DNA of 64,000 nt from Devosia nitrariae (GCF_030160115.1 NZ_BSNS01000007.1:421501-485500), one strand, 5' to 3'; numbered from the stretch's first letter, positions 8,140 to 17,928 are shown. The notes: generated by a model from the letters alone, not told the origin. Made by a program: numbers and translations.

Positions 8140-8910
8140 ATGTCCCTCATCGTCGATGTCTTCGCTGCCCGCCAGGACAATTTCGGCTATCTCGCCCATG
8201 ACGCGGGGACCGGCCGCACCGCCGCCATCGATGCGCCCGAGGCCGAACCGATTCGCAGTGCCCTCCTCCATCGCGGCTGGCGATTGACCGACATCCTCAT
8301 CACCCACCACCATGGCGACCACATCGAGGCGATCCCCGCGCTCAAGTCCGAGTTCGGCGCGACGGTAACGGGGCCAGCCGCCGAAGAAGGCAAGATCGGG
8401 GGCCTCGACCGGCTGGTTGAGGCAGGTGACACGGTGCTTCTAGGCGAAAGCCGCTTCGAAGTCATCGCCACGCCCGGCCATACGCTCGGCCACATCGTCT
8501 ATTTCGAGCCGGAGGGCAGGCACCTCTTTTGCGGCGATGCGCTCTTCTCTCTCGGCTGCGGGCGCATGTTCGAGGGCATGCCCGGCCCGATGTGGCAAGG
8601 CCTCAAGCGCCTGCGCGCCCTGCCCGACGAGACCCTCGTCTATTGCGGACACGAATATAGTGCCGCCAATGCCCGCTTCGCCCTCTCGATCGACCCGGGC
8701 AACGAGACGCTGAAGACCCGCGCCGCCGAGATCGAGGCGTTACGCGCCGCCGGCAAGTTCACCATTCCCGCCCAGCTCGACATCGAAAAGGCCGCCAACC
8801 CGTTCCTCAGAGCCGACGACCCCTATTTTGCGCAGCTCTATGGGCTCGAAGATGCCGACCCGGCCGAGGTCTTCGCCGCCATCCGCAAGGCCAAGGACAA
8901 CTTTTCCTGA
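8140..8910 (+). CDS. gloB: Hydroxyacylglutathione hydrolase (glyoxalase II)
   Basis: Hydrolyses S-D-lactoylglutathione to D-lactate and glutathione, the second step of methylglyoxal removal. 256 residues, the normal length. The metal-binding motif THHHGDH is at about 55-61, followed by the second metal histidine in TPGHTLGH, the bridging aspartate in FCGDALF and the final histidine in YCGHEY. The C-terminal HAGH domain, with its conserved NPFLR segment, is present. A methylglyoxal synthase gene lies in the same window at 34969, so both formation and removal of methylglyoxal are encoded. Confidence 0.95.
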   Translation: MSLIVDVFAARQDNFGYLAHDAGTGRTAAIDAPEAEPIRSALLHRGWRLTDILITHHHGDHIEAIPALKSEFGATVTGPAAEEGKIGGLDRLVEAGDTVLLGESRFEVIATPGHTLGHIVYFEPEGRHLFCGDALFSLGCGRMFEGMPGPMWQGLKRLRALPDETLVYCGHEYSAANARFALSIDPGNETLKTRAAEIEALRAAGKFTIPAQLDIEKAANPFLRADDPYFAQLYGLEDADPAEVFAAIRKAKDNFS

Positions 8911-8914
8911 ACCC

Positions 8915-9460
8915 ATGTCTGCGCATCTGGTCTTTCGGCCGGTAACACACGAGACGCAGGCCGATTTCGAGGCGCTGTTCAGCGCCCGCGGCAGCCCCAG
9001 CTACTGTTGGTGCATGGCTTGGCGGGCAACGAGCCAGGAACTGCGTGACGCCAAGGGGCCGGCGCGACGCCAGCAAATGCTGGGCAGGATCGCCGCCGGC
9101 ACACCCGTCGGGCTCCTCGCCTATCGGGACGGTACACCGGTCGGTTGGGTATCAGTAGCACCTAAAGCGATCTTCCGAGGCCTCGGCGGTCCGCTGCCGG
9201 AGCCGAACGAGCAGGCATGGTCTTTGACCTGCATGTTCGTGCCGCGTCCATTGCGCGGGCAAGGCCTAGCCCACGAGTTGATCGCCGCCGCGATCGCGCA
9301 CGCGCACAGTGGCGGCGCAACCGTTCTCGAAGCTTACCCGGTCGATCCGGACTCGCCGAGCTACCGCTTCATGGGGTTCGTTCCCGCCTTCGAGGCGGCA
9401 GGCTTTGCCCATGCTGGCATGGCCGGCACGCGCCGCCACGTTATGCGGCTGGCCCTCTGA
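8915..9460 (+). CDS. GNAT family N-acetyltransferase
   Basis: 181 residues from the ATG at 8915, four bases after the gloB stop, so probably in the same transcript. The N-terminal part carries a Cys-rich YCWCMAW segment seen in a GNAT subgroup; the acetyl-CoA loop is RPLRGQGLAHELI (about 106-118, the R/Q-x-x-G-x-G/A pattern), followed by an alanine-rich helix and YRFMGFVPAFEAAGF with the terminal strand. Substrate is not predictable. Confidence 0.82.
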   Translation: MSAHLVFRPVTHETQADFEALFSARGSPSYCWCMAWRATSQELRDAKGPARRQQMLGRIAAGTPVGLLAYRDGTPVGWVSVAPKAIFRGLGGPLPEPNEQAWSLTCMFVPRPLRGQGLAHELIAAAIAHAHSGGATVLEAYPVDPDSPSYRFMGFVPAFEAAGFAHAGMAGTRRHVMRLAL

Positions 9461-9616
9461 GCGCTCTCGTCGGCGTTAACCACGCCGCCAGGTTCCTGGG
9501 CAGTTCTCTCTCAATTCCATTGCAGCCGGCACGCCGATTGCCACGTTATTGGCATAGGGCCGAGAGACAGTCCCATAAAGGGACGGGCGGCCCGCAACGG
9601 AACAGGTTGCCCAGAA

Positions 9617-9883
9617 ATGTCCCACGAAGAGGCGCCAAAGCTTGCCGAACCGGTATTTGCCTTGCCGGTACCACTCGAGCCGCAGGCGCCGCGTCCGTCG
9701 CTGTTGCGCACCTCGGCCGCGGTCGAATTCCTCAGCCAGTTGCTGGCTGCCCGCTCACGGCTCGACCCGCAGCGCGTTCTGCGCCGCGCGCCGATCGACA
9801 TCGCCCTCGATGCCTACCGCACCGGCTCGGCCATTACTGTGCGCCGCATGCCCACGGGCTACCGCAAGACCCTGGTGATCTGA
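9617..9883 (+). CDS. Small hypothetical protein
   Basis: 88 residues, alanine- and proline-rich N-terminus, then a basic Arg-rich second half ending in RMPTGYRKTLVI. No signal, no membrane segment and no family that I recognise. The upstream ribosome site is weak (AGG about 12 bases before ATG). A second overlapping open frame at 9642 reduces confidence. It is convergent with the membrane-protein gene at 9902 (18 bases between stops). It could be a real small gene or chance coding in GC-rich DNA. Confidence 0.45.
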   Translation: MSHEEAPKLAEPVFALPVPLEPQAPRPSLLRTSAAVEFLSQLLAARSRLDPQRVLRRAPIDIALDAYRTGSAITVRRMPTGYRKTLVI

Positions 9884-9901
9884 CGCTTCAGGGAGGGCCC
9901 G

Positions 9902-10354
9902 CTATCCCACCGCCATGTCGCGCGTGGCGCTGGCGATCGACATGGTAAAGCCCGCAACGACGTCGATGGCGCTCATCACCAGCAGCAGGAAGAAAACCGA
10001 GCTCGAGGCTGCGCCGACCAGCAGGAACTCGACGAGAAAGAGCACGAACACGATCATCGAGATCATGTGCTCGAGGATCGAGACCGTTCCGATCCGCGTC
10101 GACTTCAACAGTTCGAAAAAGAGAAGAATCAGCGAGCCGACGAGCAGCAGGTCCCCGAGCGTCACCGCCCAGGGCGTGCCCGAGACCATGGCGACGTTGA
10201 GGATCACGTTGTTCCAGCCGGCCGGATTGCCGCCGAGGAACAGGAACGCCACCACATTGTAGATAAGGAACGGGATGATCAGCAGCGGCGGGATGAACGG
10301 CCCACGCCTGCCCGGACGAACGCCAGTCGGCGGCACATAGACATGTTCGGTCAA
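9902..10354 (-). CDS. Small integral membrane protein
   Basis: 150 residues from a TTG at 10354 that has GGGAGAG six bases upstream; the frame is open further back to 10555 but that extension is Arg/Pro-rich, overlaps fumC and lacks a ribosome site. After a short hydrophilic N-terminus (TEHVYVPPTG, then an Arg-rich loop) there are about four membrane segments: near 27-45, 58-75, 82-100 and 108-130. No enzyme motif is visible. It follows fumC on the same strand with 136 bases between. Function unknown. Confidence 0.72.
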   Translation of the reverse strand: MTEHVYVPPTGVRPGRRGPFIPPLLIIPFLIYNVVAFLFLGGNPAGWNNVILNVAMVSGTPWAVTLGDLLLVGSLILLFFELLKSTRIGTVSILEHMISMIVFVLFLVEFLLVGAASSSVFFLLLVMSAIDVVAGFTMSIASATRDMAVG

Positions 10355-10490
10355 GGCGTCTCTCCCGTCTCGGTCAGCAGCGCCAGCATGCCAGAGAGCA
10401 AAGAGGGCGTGAAGGGAAACCTGCACTCTCCCTTCTCTGCTCGTCGGAAAGGGTCGGGGTGAGGTTCTGTTGAGAGCCGGTAGCGGGCTT

Positions 10491-11891
10491 CTACTTCTCG
10501 CCCGCCATCGGCCCCACCATCCGTTCGGGGCGCACTTCCGCGTCGAACTCCTCACCCGTCAGCAGGCCCAGCTCGATCGCCGATTCCTTCAGGGTCGTCC
10601 CCTTCTTGTGGGCGTTCTTGGCGATCTTTGCTGAGTTGTCATAGCCGATCTTGCGGTTGAGGGCAGTGACCAGCATCAGCGAGTTGTTGAGGTGCTCGGC
10701 GATGCGCTTGCGGTCGGGCTCGATACCGATGGCGCAGTGGTCGTTGAAGCTCTTGGCCGCATCGGCTAGGAGCCGCACCGACTGCAGGAAATTGTAGGCG
10801 ATGACCGGCTTGAAGACGTTGAGCTCGAAATTGCCCTGGCTCGCTGCAAAGCCGATGGTCGCATCATTGCCCATCACCTGCACGGCAACCATGGTCATGG
10901 CCTCCGACTGGGTGGGATTGACCTTGCCGGGCATGATGGAGGAGCCGGGCTCGTTCTCGGGAATGGTGATCTCGCCAAGGCCCGAGCGCGGCCCGGACGC
11001 CAGCCAGCGCACATCATTGGCGATCTTCATCAACGCAGCAGCAAGCTGCTTCAACGCGCCCGAAGTGCCAACGAACGCGTCGTGCCCGGCCATAACGGCG
11101 AATTTGTTGGGCGCGGTGACGAAGTCGTGGCCGGTGAGCCGGGCGATCTCACCGGCAACCGTGACGCCGTAGTCCGGATGCGCATTGAGCCCCGTGCCGA
11201 CAGCGGTGCCGCCGAGCGCCAGCTCCTTCAACTGCGGGAGCGTCGCCTTGATCGCCTTGACGGCCAGCTCGAGCTGAGCGACCCACCCGCTCATCTCCTG
11301 GCCGAGCGTCAGCGGCGTTGCATCCTGCAGGTGCGTGCGGCCGATCTTGACAATTTCGGCGAACTCTTTGGCTTTGGCATCGAGCGTTGCGCGAAGCACC
11401 TCGACGCGCGGGAAGAGATAGCCCTCCAGCGCCTCGACTGCGGCGATGTGCATGGCCGTCGGATAAGTGTCGTTGGACGACTGGCTCATGTTGACGTGAT
11501 CGTTGGGATGGACAGGCTTTTTCGATCCCATCTGCCCGCCGGCCATCTCGATGGCGCGGTTGGAGATGACCTCGTTGACGTTCATGTTGGACTGGGTGCC
11601 CGAGCCCGTCTGCCAGACGACGAGCGGGAAGTGGTCGGCGAGCTTACCGGCGATCACCTCGTCGGCGGCCGCAATGATCAGATCGCGCGTTGCCTCGTCC
11701 ATCAGGCCGAGCTTGTGGTTGGCCAGCGCTGCGGCTTTCTTGAGGATGCCGAAGGCGGTGACGATCTCGGTGGGCATGCGCTCGCCGCCGATATCGAAAT
11801 TAGCCAGGCTCCGCGCCGTCTGTGCGCCGTAATATTTCTCGGCCGGCACGTTGATGGTGCCCATGGAATCCGATTCAACCCGCATGCTCAT
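10491..11891 (-). CDS. fumC: Class II fumarate hydratase
   Basis: Reversible hydration of fumarate to malate in the TCA cycle; the iron-independent, oxygen-stable class. 466 residues from the ATG at 11891, the normal length. Recognisable blocks: [45 protein letters not shown] and the superfamily signature [11 protein letters not shown]. An open extension upstream to 12029 passes through the rpmF terminator and is rejected. It is preceded by rpmF on the same strand, but a strong hairpin lies between, so it is likely transcribed on its own. Confidence 0.96.
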   Translation of the reverse strand: MSMRVESDSMGTINVPAEKYYGAQTARSLANFDIGGERMPTEIVTAFGILKKAAALANHKLGLMDEATRDLIIAAADEVIAGKLADHFPLVVWQTGSGTQSNMNVNEVISNRAIEMAGGQMGSKKPVHPNDHVNMSQSSNDTYPTAMHIAAVEALEGYLFPRVEVLRATLDAKAKEFAEIVKIGRTHLQDATPLTLGQEMSGWVAQLELAVKAIKATLPQLKELALGGTAVGTGLNAHPDYGVTVAGEIARLTGHDFVTAPNKFAVMAGHDAFVGTSGALKQLAAALMKIANDVRWLASGPRSGLGEITIPENEPGSSIMPGKVNPTQSEAMTMVAVQVMGNDATIGFAASQGNFELNVFKPVIAYNFLQSVRLLADAAKSFNDHCAIGIEPDRKRIAEHLNNSLMLVTALNRKIGYDNSAKIAKNAHKKGTTLKESAIELGLLTGEEFDAEVRPERMVGPMAGEK

Positions 11892-11967
11892 CGGCTTTGT
11901 TGTCTCCGCTGGTTTGCGCGCTTGGCCTAGCGCTGCGCGCCGGCAAATACAAGACGATTTGACAAAG

Positions 11968-12005
11968 AGAAAGGGCCGGTTTCCCTGGGGAAACCGGCCC
12001 TTTCT
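11968..12005 (-). terminator. Strong hairpin terminator after rpmF
   Basis: A perfect 17-bp stem (11968-11984 with 11989-12005) around the four-base loop CTGG; the arms begin AGAAAGGGCCGG. On the minus strand it follows the rpmF stop by 32 bases and is followed by a pyrimidine-rich CTTTGTC. The A-tract and T-tract within the stem would let it work in both directions. Confidence 0.8.
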
Positions 12006-12037
12006 TGTGACTTTCGGCCGCAAAGGCAAAAAAGCCT

Positions 12038-12220
12038 TCAGCTCTTGCGCGGCTCGAGAACCTGCCGGCCGCGATACATGCCGGTCTTCAGGTCAACGTG
12101 GTGCGGACGGCGCAGCTCGCCCGAATCCTTGTCCTCGACATAGGCCGGCGCGGCAATCGCATCGGCCGAGCGGCGGAAACCACGCTTCATCGGCGAGGTC
12201 TTGCGTTTTGGCACTGCCAT
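12038..12220 (-). CDS. rpmF: 50S ribosomal protein L32
   Basis: 60-residue large-subunit ribosomal protein. The N-terminus [18 protein letters not shown] is the conserved alphaproteobacterial L32 start, and the C-terminus (YRGRQVLEP) also matches. This form lacks the paired zinc-binding cysteines found in some L32 proteins, as is normal for the group. It is followed by a strong terminator and preceded by a 140-base gap to mtgA, a neighbour pair often seen in Hyphomicrobiales. Confidence 0.96.
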   Translation of the reverse strand: MAVPKRKTSPMKRGFRRSADAIAAPAYVEDKDSGELRRPHHVDLKTGMYRGRQVLEPRKS

Positions 12221-12360
12221 GGCTGTTACTCCGAATTCAATAAGGTTCGCGCCGCATGGCGGCCAACAGACGCATGTCTGTCTTGGAATTGGCGGCCTCT
12301 ATACAGAAACGGGAGCCCCTTGGCTAGAGGGTAGTTGGCAGTGTGCACGCAAGCCGATGC

Positions 12361-13080
12361 CTAAAGCTCCAGCCGCAGTTGGGGCGACACGCATGCCGCT
12401 CGCTGCCCATATTCCCTTGCCCGCTCCTCGATGATGCCGGCGATACGCCGCACGTTTGGTCCGGGGTTACCCGGCAGGCGCACATGCGGATTGGGCAGCG
12501 CCGTGACCAGCAGGCTCGCCCGGTCCCAGGGCAGGTTCTGCGGCTCGATGCCGAAGCCGGCTTGCGCCCCTGCAACGACGCCGAACTCGCCGTCCGGTCC
12601 CCACTCGGCGATGTTGAGATAGATCTCGAGGATGCGCTCTTTGGAAAGCACGAGATCGATATAGACCGCCAGCGGAACCTCGAGACCCTTGCGGATGACC
12701 GAACGATCGTTCCAGAGGAAGAGGTTCCTGGCCACCTGCATGGTGATGGTCGAGGCGCCGCGGGTCGGCCGGCCGGCGAAGAAATCCTCGATCTCGGTCT
12801 GCAGGGCAGCGAGGTCGATGCCCCAGTGGCGGCAGAACTGTCCGTCCTCACTCATCACCACCGCCGCCTTCAGCCGGTCGGAAATGTCCGAGATATCGCG
12901 CCATTCGCGCCGGACGGGCTGTCCAGTGAGGTAGCGCGTCAGCATCGGCGCGGAAACCGGATCGACGACGATATAGAGCGGAGTCAGAATGAGCGGTATG
13001 GCAGCAAGGACGGCGAGAACGGTCGCCACCCAGCCGAGGGCGCGGCGCAGCGGCCGCTTATGTTTCCTGCGTTCTGCCAT
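12361..13080 (-). CDS. mtgA: Monofunctional biosynthetic peptidoglycan transglycosylase
   Basis: Polymerises lipid II into glycan strands at the periplasmic face of the inner membrane. 239 residues from the ATG at 13080: a basic N-terminus, one membrane segment (about 15-38), then the GT51 domain with the catalytic-glutamate motif EDGQFCRHWG, the GASTITMQVARNLFL block, RKGLEVPLAVYIDLVLSKERILEIYLN and ERAREYG. No transpeptidase domain follows, which separates it from the class A PBPs. Its start is 71 bases from the divergent ispA start. Confidence 0.94.
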   Translation of the reverse strand: MAERRKHKRPLRRALGWVATVLAVLAAIPLILTPLYIVVDPVSAPMLTRYLTGQPVRREWRDISDISDRLKAAVVMSEDGQFCRHWGIDLAALQTEIEDFFAGRPTRGASTITMQVARNLFLWNDRSVIRKGLEVPLAVYIDLVLSKERILEIYLNIAEWGPDGEFGVVAGAQAGFGIEPQNLPWDRASLLVTALPNPHVRLPGNPGPNVRRIAGIIEERAREYGQRAACVSPQLRLEL

Positions 13081-13151
13081 CAGCCGGCTTGATGCCACAA
13101 TGGGGCCGCCTTGTCTTGCCCCCACCGCGGCAATTGGTTAGCTGTCGTGTC

Positions 13152-14063
13152 ATGCCGCCGTCCTACGATTTTGCTGCTGAAATCGCCGATTGTGCCCGCG
13201 CTGTCGAGGCCGCGCTCGACCGTCTTCTGGTCGAGGAGCGCCTTTCCGGCCCCGGACCCGCGGCCCGGCGCGTCGTCGCGGCCATGCGCCACGGCAGCCT
13301 TAACGGCGGCAAGCGCCTGCGGCCGCTCCTCGTGCGCCAGGCCGCGCAGGTCTTTGGCGTCCCGGCGGAGGCTGCAATGCCCGCGGGCCTCGCGGTCGAA
13401 GCGGTGCACTGCTATTCGCTGCTCCACGATGACCTGCCGGCCATGGACGACGACGACCTGCGCCGCGGCCAGCCGACGGTGCACGTCGCCTTCGACGAGG
13501 CGACCGCCATCCTTGCCGGCGATGCACTTCTGACTCACGCCTTTGCGCTGCTCGCCGACGAGACCTGTCATCCGGACCCGACCGTGCGGATACGCCTCGT
13601 TGCCGAGCTTGCCGCCGGCAGTGGCGTGGGCGGGATGGTCGGCGGGCAGATGCGCGACATCGAGGGGGAGAAGGGCGGCTTTTCCAACGGCGACATCGAA
13701 GTGATGCAGGCGATGAAAACCGGCGCGCTGATCCGCGCCAGCGTCAGGATGGGCGCCATCCTCGGCGGCGCCGACCCGCGCGCTCTTTCGGCCATGACTG
13801 CCTATGCGCAAGCCGCCGGCCGCGCCTTCCAGCTCGCCGACGACATTCTCGACGTCACCGCCACTTCGGAGGCCATGGGCAAGGCGACCGGCAAAGACGC
13901 CGGAAAAGGCAAGCAGACACTGGTCGCACAGATGGGCCTCGAAGCGGCTCGCCGCGAGCTCGATACCATCGTCAACGACGCGGTGATGGCGCTGCGCACC
14001 TTCGGCCCGCGTGCCGACGGGCTGCGCGCGACCGCCCGCTATTTTGCCAGCCGCAACAGCTGA
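13152..14063 (+). CDS. ispA: Polyprenyl synthetase (farnesyl diphosphate synthase type)
   Basis: Condenses isopentenyl diphosphate with allylic diphosphates to make C15 (possibly C20) prenyl diphosphate. 303 residues from the ATG at 13152. The first aspartate-rich motif is HDDLPAMDDDDLRRG with the two-residue insertion typical of bacterial FPP synthases; the second is FQLADDILDVT. GGKRLRPLL and KTGALIRAS blocks are present. ispG, another gene of the MEP isoprenoid route, is in the same window at 15580. Chain length cannot be fixed from sequence alone. Confidence 0.9.
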   Translation: MPPSYDFAAEIADCARAVEAALDRLLVEERLSGPGPAARRVVAAMRHGSLNGGKRLRPLLVRQAAQVFGVPAEAAMPAGLAVEAVHCYSLLHDDLPAMDDDDLRRGQPTVHVAFDEATAILAGDALLTHAFALLADETCHPDPTVRIRLVAELAAGSGVGGMVGGQMRDIEGEKGGFSNGDIEVMQAMKTGALIRASVRMGAILGGADPRALSAMTAYAQAAGRAFQLADDILDVTATSEAMGKATGKDAGKGKQTLVAQMGLEAARRELDTIVNDAVMALRTFGPRADGLRATARYFASRNS

Positions 14064-14098
14064 TTTCATTCATTGTAGATTTGCCAGAGAATAATTCC

Positions 14099-14575
14099 AT
14101 GAGCCTTGCCTCCGTCAAAGCCGACCTCGCCGCCCGCGCTCCCGACCTCTCCGTCATTGAAACCGAGGCCTCGACCGCAACGGTACAGCTCGCCGCCGAA
14201 GTGCACGGATGCGAGCCCGGCCAGATCGCCAAGACGCTCTGCATTCGCGTCAACGGCGAGGTGGTGCTGCTGGTGACGAGAGGCGATGCGCGGCTCGACA
14301 ACCAGAAGGCAAAGGCCGCCTTCGGCGGGCGCCCGCGCATGCTCGGGGCCGAGGAGGTCGAGGCTCTGACCAGCCACAAGGTCGGTGGCGTCTGCCCCTT
14401 CGGCCTGCCGCAGAAGCTGCCGATCTATTGCGACGTCTCGCTCAGGATTTATGACGAGGTCATCCCGGCAGCCGGATCGACGCATTCGTCGGTGCGCCTG
14501 ACGGTGACGCGGTTGGCGGAACTGTGCGGGGGCAAGTGGGCGGATGCGTGCGCGGTGCCGGTGGAGGTGGCATGA
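14099..14575 (+). CDS. YbaK/EbsC family aminoacyl-tRNA deacylase
   Basis: Predicted to hydrolyse mischarged tRNA (for example Cys- or Ala-tRNA(Pro)). 158 residues from the ATG at 14099. Family features: CEPGQIAKTLCIRV (the conserved lysine of the active site in QIAKTL), LLVTRGDARLD, and GGVCPFGLPQKLPIY followed by IPAAGSTHSSVRL. It is 35 bases after ispA on the same strand, and convergent with the acetyltransferase gene (eight bases between stops). Which tRNA is edited is not determinable here. Confidence 0.88.
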   Translation: MSLASVKADLAARAPDLSVIETEASTATVQLAAEVHGCEPGQIAKTLCIRVNGEVVLLVTRGDARLDNQKAKAAFGGRPRMLGAEEVEALTSHKVGGVCPFGLPQKLPIYCDVSLRIYDEVIPAAGSTHSSVRLTVTRLAELCGGKWADACAVPVEVA

Positions 14576-14583
14576 GGGGACGA

Positions 14584-15018
14584 TTAGACCAACCGCTTCC
14601 GCATGAACCAACGCCTGTGCCCCGGCACCACATCGCCCGCCGCATTCTCCAGCGTTCCGAACGTCTCATAGCCCAGCCGCACGTAGAACCCTGCCGAGTC
14701 GGGCATCGAGGTATCGAGCCAAGCACCATGACAGCCGCGCCGGATGCCCTCCGCTTCCGCCTCGGCCATCAGACGCCTGCCGAGCCCCTTGTCCCGGTGG
14801 CCTTCGTCAACCCAGATGAGCTTGATCAGCAGCCAGCCATAGGCGGTGGAGGCAGCAAGCCCGGCGATCAGCACGCCGCTCTCGTCGCGCATACCGAGGG
14901 TAAAGCTCGAATTGAGCGCCTGCTTCTGGCTGGACCGGATCGCAGCGAGGAGCTTGCGCTCGATTTCGTCGACGAGTTCCGGCTCAGCCTCGCTCATCTC
15001 GATGAAAGGATCGCTCAT
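14584..15018 (-). CDS. GNAT family N-acetyltransferase
   Basis: 144 residues from the ATG at 15018. The acetyl-CoA binding loop is EGHRDKGLGRRLM (about 80-92), followed by an acidic helix and the terminal SAGFYVRLGYETFG strand-helix segment typical of GNATs. It follows the P-loop kinase gene by 13 bases and is the third gene of an ispG-kinase-acetyltransferase run. An open extension upstream reads through the kinase gene and is rejected. Substrate unknown. Confidence 0.82.
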   Translation of the reverse strand: MSDPFIEMSEAEPELVDEIERKLLAAIRSSQKQALNSSFTLGMRDESGVLIAGLAASTAYGWLLIKLIWVDEGHRDKGLGRRLMAEAEAEGIRRGCHGAWLDTSMPDSAGFYVRLGYETFGTLENAAGDVVPGHRRWFMRKRLV

Positions 15019-15031
15019 TCGAGCCCCAGCA

Positions 15032-15574
15032 TCACGCAGGATCGAAGAACGCGCTTCGCACCCGCTGCGCGTGCCATGCCGCAATGAGGCGATCGACGTT
15101 CTCGTCGGCATCCGCCTCCCCGCTGAGCTCCAGATCGTACCGCACGTCTTTGTGGATGCTATGAAAGTCGACCTCGGCGCTGCCGACCTTGCGGTCACCC
15201 CGCGCCTTCTCGCGGCGGATGAGCTCGGCAAGTGAGGCGTGTACACCAACGAAGAACATGTCCTGCCGAGCGAGGAGTTCGGCCAGTTGTTCGCGCCATC
15301 CCGGCGTATCAAGGATATGTTCGAGGATGAGATTGTTGCCGGCCGATGCGAACGCCGCAATGGAGCGATGGAACCCGTCGAAGAACGGAGCGCGAATCTC
15401 CTTCCACTGGAGTTCGCCCGCGGCAACACGCGCCATGGGCAGGACACCCGAGTCGCGCAGATGATCGATCGAATAGTGGAAGAACGGCTGATCGATCCGC
15501 GCTTGCAGGCGGCGGGCAATCGTCGACTTGCCACTGCTGGACGCACCATGCAGGAAAATGATCTTGCCGGTCAC
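15032..15574 (-). CDS. Chloramphenicol phosphotransferase-like P-loop kinase
   Basis: 180 residues from a GTG at 15574 with GGAG upstream and only five bases after the ispG stop. The N-terminus KIIFLHGASSSGKST is a Walker A motif in the CPT context; then HYSIDHLRDSG, a segment with a histidine-rich core (ILEHILD), and FVGVHASLAELIRREKARGDR resembling the Walker B and lid regions of chloramphenicol 3-O-phosphotransferase-like proteins. Most members are not shown to give drug resistance, so the substrate is unknown. Coupling with ispG is suggested by spacing only. Confidence 0.8.
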   Translation of the reverse strand: MTGKIIFLHGASSSGKSTIARRLQARIDQPFFHYSIDHLRDSGVLPMARVAAGELQWKEIRAPFFDGFHRSIAAFASAGNNLILEHILDTPGWREQLAELLARQDMFFVGVHASLAELIRREKARGDRKVGSAEVDFHSIHKDVRYDLELSGEADADENVDRLIAAWHAQRVRSAFFDPA

Positions 15575-15579
15575 AGGCC

Positions 15580-16818
15580 TTACTCCGCTGCCTTTCGACC
15601 GGCGCCGAACTTCCTCTCGATATAGTCGGCGACCATCGCCTTGAACTGGTCGGCAACGTCCGCACCGCGCAACGTTGCGACCTTTTCGCCGTCGATGAAC
15701 ACCGGAGCGGCCGGCTGCTCGCCGGTACCGGGCAGCGAGATGCCGATATTGGCGTGCTTGGACTCGCCCGGGCCGTTGACGATGCAGCCCATGACCGCGA
15801 CCGACAGCGTCTCGACGCCCGGATAGCGCTCGCGCCATTCGGGCATCGAGGTATTGAGGTGATCCTGGATGTCCTTGGCGAGCGTCTGAAAGGTGGTCGA
15901 GGTGGTGCGCCCGCACCCAGGGCACGCGGCAACCACCGGCAGGAACTGGCGGAAGCCCATGGTCTGCAGCAGCTCTTGCGCGACTTTGACCTCGAGCGTG
16001 CGGTCACCGCCCGGCTCCGGGGTCAACGAGATGCGGATGGTATCGCCGATCCCCTGCTGCAGCAGGATGCCCATGGCGGCCGAGGAGGCAACGATGCCCT
16101 TCGAGCCCATCCCCGCTTCGGTGAGGCCGAGATGAAGCGCATAGTCGCAGCGGCTGGCCAGATCCTTGTAAACCGCGATGAGGTGCTGGACGTCCGACAC
16201 TTTGGTCGAAAGAATGATGCGCTCGCGCGGGAGGCCAATCTCCTCGGCCCGCTGGGCCGAAAGCAGCGCCGACTGGATGATCGCCTCGCGCTGTACCGCC
16301 GCGGCCGACATCGGATTGGGCGAGGTGGCGTTCTCGTCCATCAGCCGAGTCAGCAGCTCCTCATCGAGCGAGCCCCAGTTGACGCCGATACGCACCGGTT
16401 TGCCGTTTTTGATCGCCAGCTCGATCAACGTGCCGAACTGCAGGTCGCGCTTGGCCTTGAAACCGACATTACCCGGATTGATCCGATACTTGGCGAGCGC
16501 CTCGGCGCAGGCCGGATGATCGGTCAGGAGCTTGTGGCCGATATAGTGGAAGTCGCCAACCAGCGGCACGTCATAGCCCATCGAGGCGAGGCGGTCGCGG
16601 ATATGCGGCACGGCGGCCGCCGATTCGTCGCGATCGACGGTGATCCTGACGATCTCCGAGCCGGCGCGGGCCAGCTGCATCACCTGCCGGACGGTCGCAT
16701 CGATATCGGCGGTGTCGGTATTGGTCATCGACTGCACAACGATAGGTGCGCCGCCGCCGACCATGACGCCGCCGACATTGACACCTACCGATTTCCGCCG
16801 TTCTGCCGGGCCTGCCAT
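15580..16818 (-). CDS. ispG: (E)-4-hydroxy-3-methylbut-2-enyl-diphosphate synthase
   Basis: Iron-sulfur enzyme of the MEP isoprenoid pathway that converts methylerythritol cyclodiphosphate to HMBPP. 412 residues from the ATG at 16818; the frame stays open far upstream but that region is antisense to the GH43 gene. The N-terminal TIM barrel starts with [16 protein letters not shown]; the C-terminal 4Fe-4S cysteines are in [11 protein letters not shown] and [10 protein letters not shown]. Cofactor electrons come from flavodoxin or ferredoxin in this family. Divergent from the secreted GH43 gene with 123 bases between. Confidence 0.95.
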   Translation of the reverse strand: MAGPAERRKSVGVNVGGVMVGGGAPIVVQSMTNTDTADIDATVRQVMQLARAGSEIVRITVDRDESAAAVPHIRDRLASMGYDVPLVGDFHYIGHKLLTDHPACAEALAKYRINPGNVGFKAKRDLQFGTLIELAIKNGKPVRIGVNWGSLDEELLTRLMDENATSPNPMSAAAVQREAIIQSALLSAQRAEEIGLPRERIILSTKVSDVQHLIAVYKDLASRCDYALHLGLTEAGMGSKGIVASSAAMGILLQQGIGDTIRISLTPEPGGDRTLEVKVAQELLQTMGFRQFLPVVAACPGCGRTTSTTFQTLAKDIQDHLNTSMPEWRERYPGVETLSVAVMGCIVNGPGESKHANIGISLPGTGEQPAAPVFIDGEKVATLRGADVADQFKAMVADYIERKFGAGRKAAE

Positions 16819-16941
16819 AACTTCACCGATTGTGTTCTTTAAGGCGCCTTGTCGAGCCGGAAACGGCTCTACGCGCGCCAGAGATAGACCCAAGCGCCTA
16901 ACCACGCAATGTTGCCGGGTGATGACGGGGGAGACGATGCC

Positions 16942-17928
16942 ATGCATGTGATCGCAGCCACGATGCTGCTGGCTTTGGCCATGATCGGCCCGGCCGCGGC
17001 GCAGACGCAGCCGGCGCTTTCCGGCAACATCGCCATCCACGACCCGTCGATCCTCGTCACCGACGCGGGCTGGGTGTCCTTTGCAACCGGCGTCGAGAAC
17101 GCTCCCGACGAGGGCACACCGCGCACCAAGACCTCGCCGGACGGCCTCGCCTGGACAGAGAGTGGCCCCCTGCCCGGCGGATTGTCCGATTGGATCGAGG
17201 AGGAACTCGGCTATCGGCCGAAGAACCTCTGGGCGCCTTCCGTCTTTGCGGGCGAGCGAACCGTCTACCTCTACTATTCGGCCTCGACCTTCGGCTCCAA
17301 CGAGAGCGCCATCGGCCTGATGACCAACGAAGCCTTCGATCCCAAGAACCCGACCGAAGGCTGGCAGGACCAGGGCATGGTGTTGCGCTCGCACCGCGGC
17401 GACGATTTCAATGCCATCGACCCCTTCCGCATCGACACCGGCGGGCGCGCCTTCCTCGCCTTCGGCTCGTTCTGGAACGGCATTCGCATGATCGAGCTCG
17501 ACCCACAATCGGGCAAGCCCGCAGCCAACGCTGAACTCATCCCCATTGCCTCACGCGGGGGCGGGGCCATCGAGGCGCCGGCCCTGCTCGAGCACGACGG
17601 GCGGTTCTACCTCTTCGTCTCCTTCGATTCCTGCTGCCGGGGCATCGCGTCGACTTACCGCATCATGGTCGGCCGCGCCGATGAGGTGACCGGCCCCTAT
17701 CTCGACCGCGACGGCAAGCCGATGCTCGAAGGCGGCGGCACGCTGGTGCAGGCGGCTGAGGGCCGCTATCGCGGGCCGGGCGGACAGGAGGTGTTCATGG
17801 TCGGCGACGAACCGTGGCTCGCCTACCACTATTACGACCGCGACCAGGGCGGCATGCCCAAGCTCCAGGTGGCGCCGCTTCGCTTCGACGAGGACGGCTG
17901 GCCGCAGCTCGATCCGATGCCGGAGTGA
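16942..17928 (+). CDS. Secreted family 43 glycoside hydrolase (arabinanase-like)
   Basis: 328 residues with a cleavable signal peptide (about 1-20, ending in GPAAAQ), so periplasmic or secreted. The five-bladed propeller enzymes of GH43 use three acidic residues, and all three are visible: D34 in AIHDPS, D160 in FNAIDPF and E211 in GGAIEAPAL. The subgroup with [14 protein letters not shown] and GPGGQEVFM resembles endo-1,5-alpha-L-arabinanases. The ATG at 16942 has GGGGGAGA eight bases upstream. No transporter or sugar-regulator gene is adjacent, so the exact glycan is uncertain. Confidence 0.88.
   Translation: MHVIAATMLLALAMIGPAAAQTQPALSGNIAIHDPSILVTDAGWVSFATGVENAPDEGTPRTKTSPDGLAWTESGPLPGGLSDWIEEELGYRPKNLWAPSVFAGERTVYLYYSASTFGSNESAIGLMTNEAFDPKNPTEGWQDQGMVLRSHRGDDFNAIDPFRIDTGGRAFLAFGSFWNGIRMIELDPQSGKPAANAELIPIASRGGGAIEAPALLEHDGRFYLFVSFDSCCRGIASTYRIMVGRADEVTGPYLDRDGKPMLEGGGTLVQAAEGRYRGPGGQEVFMVGDEPWLAYHYYDRDQGGMPKLQVAPLRFDEDGWPQLDPMPE

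Noticed and set aside
11892..12029. N-terminal extension of fumC
   Set aside because: It would run through the rpmF terminator hairpin and has no family match.
16819..17508. Long N-terminal extension of ispG
   Set aside because: It is antisense to the GH43 gene, and IspG proteins begin near the ATG at 16818.
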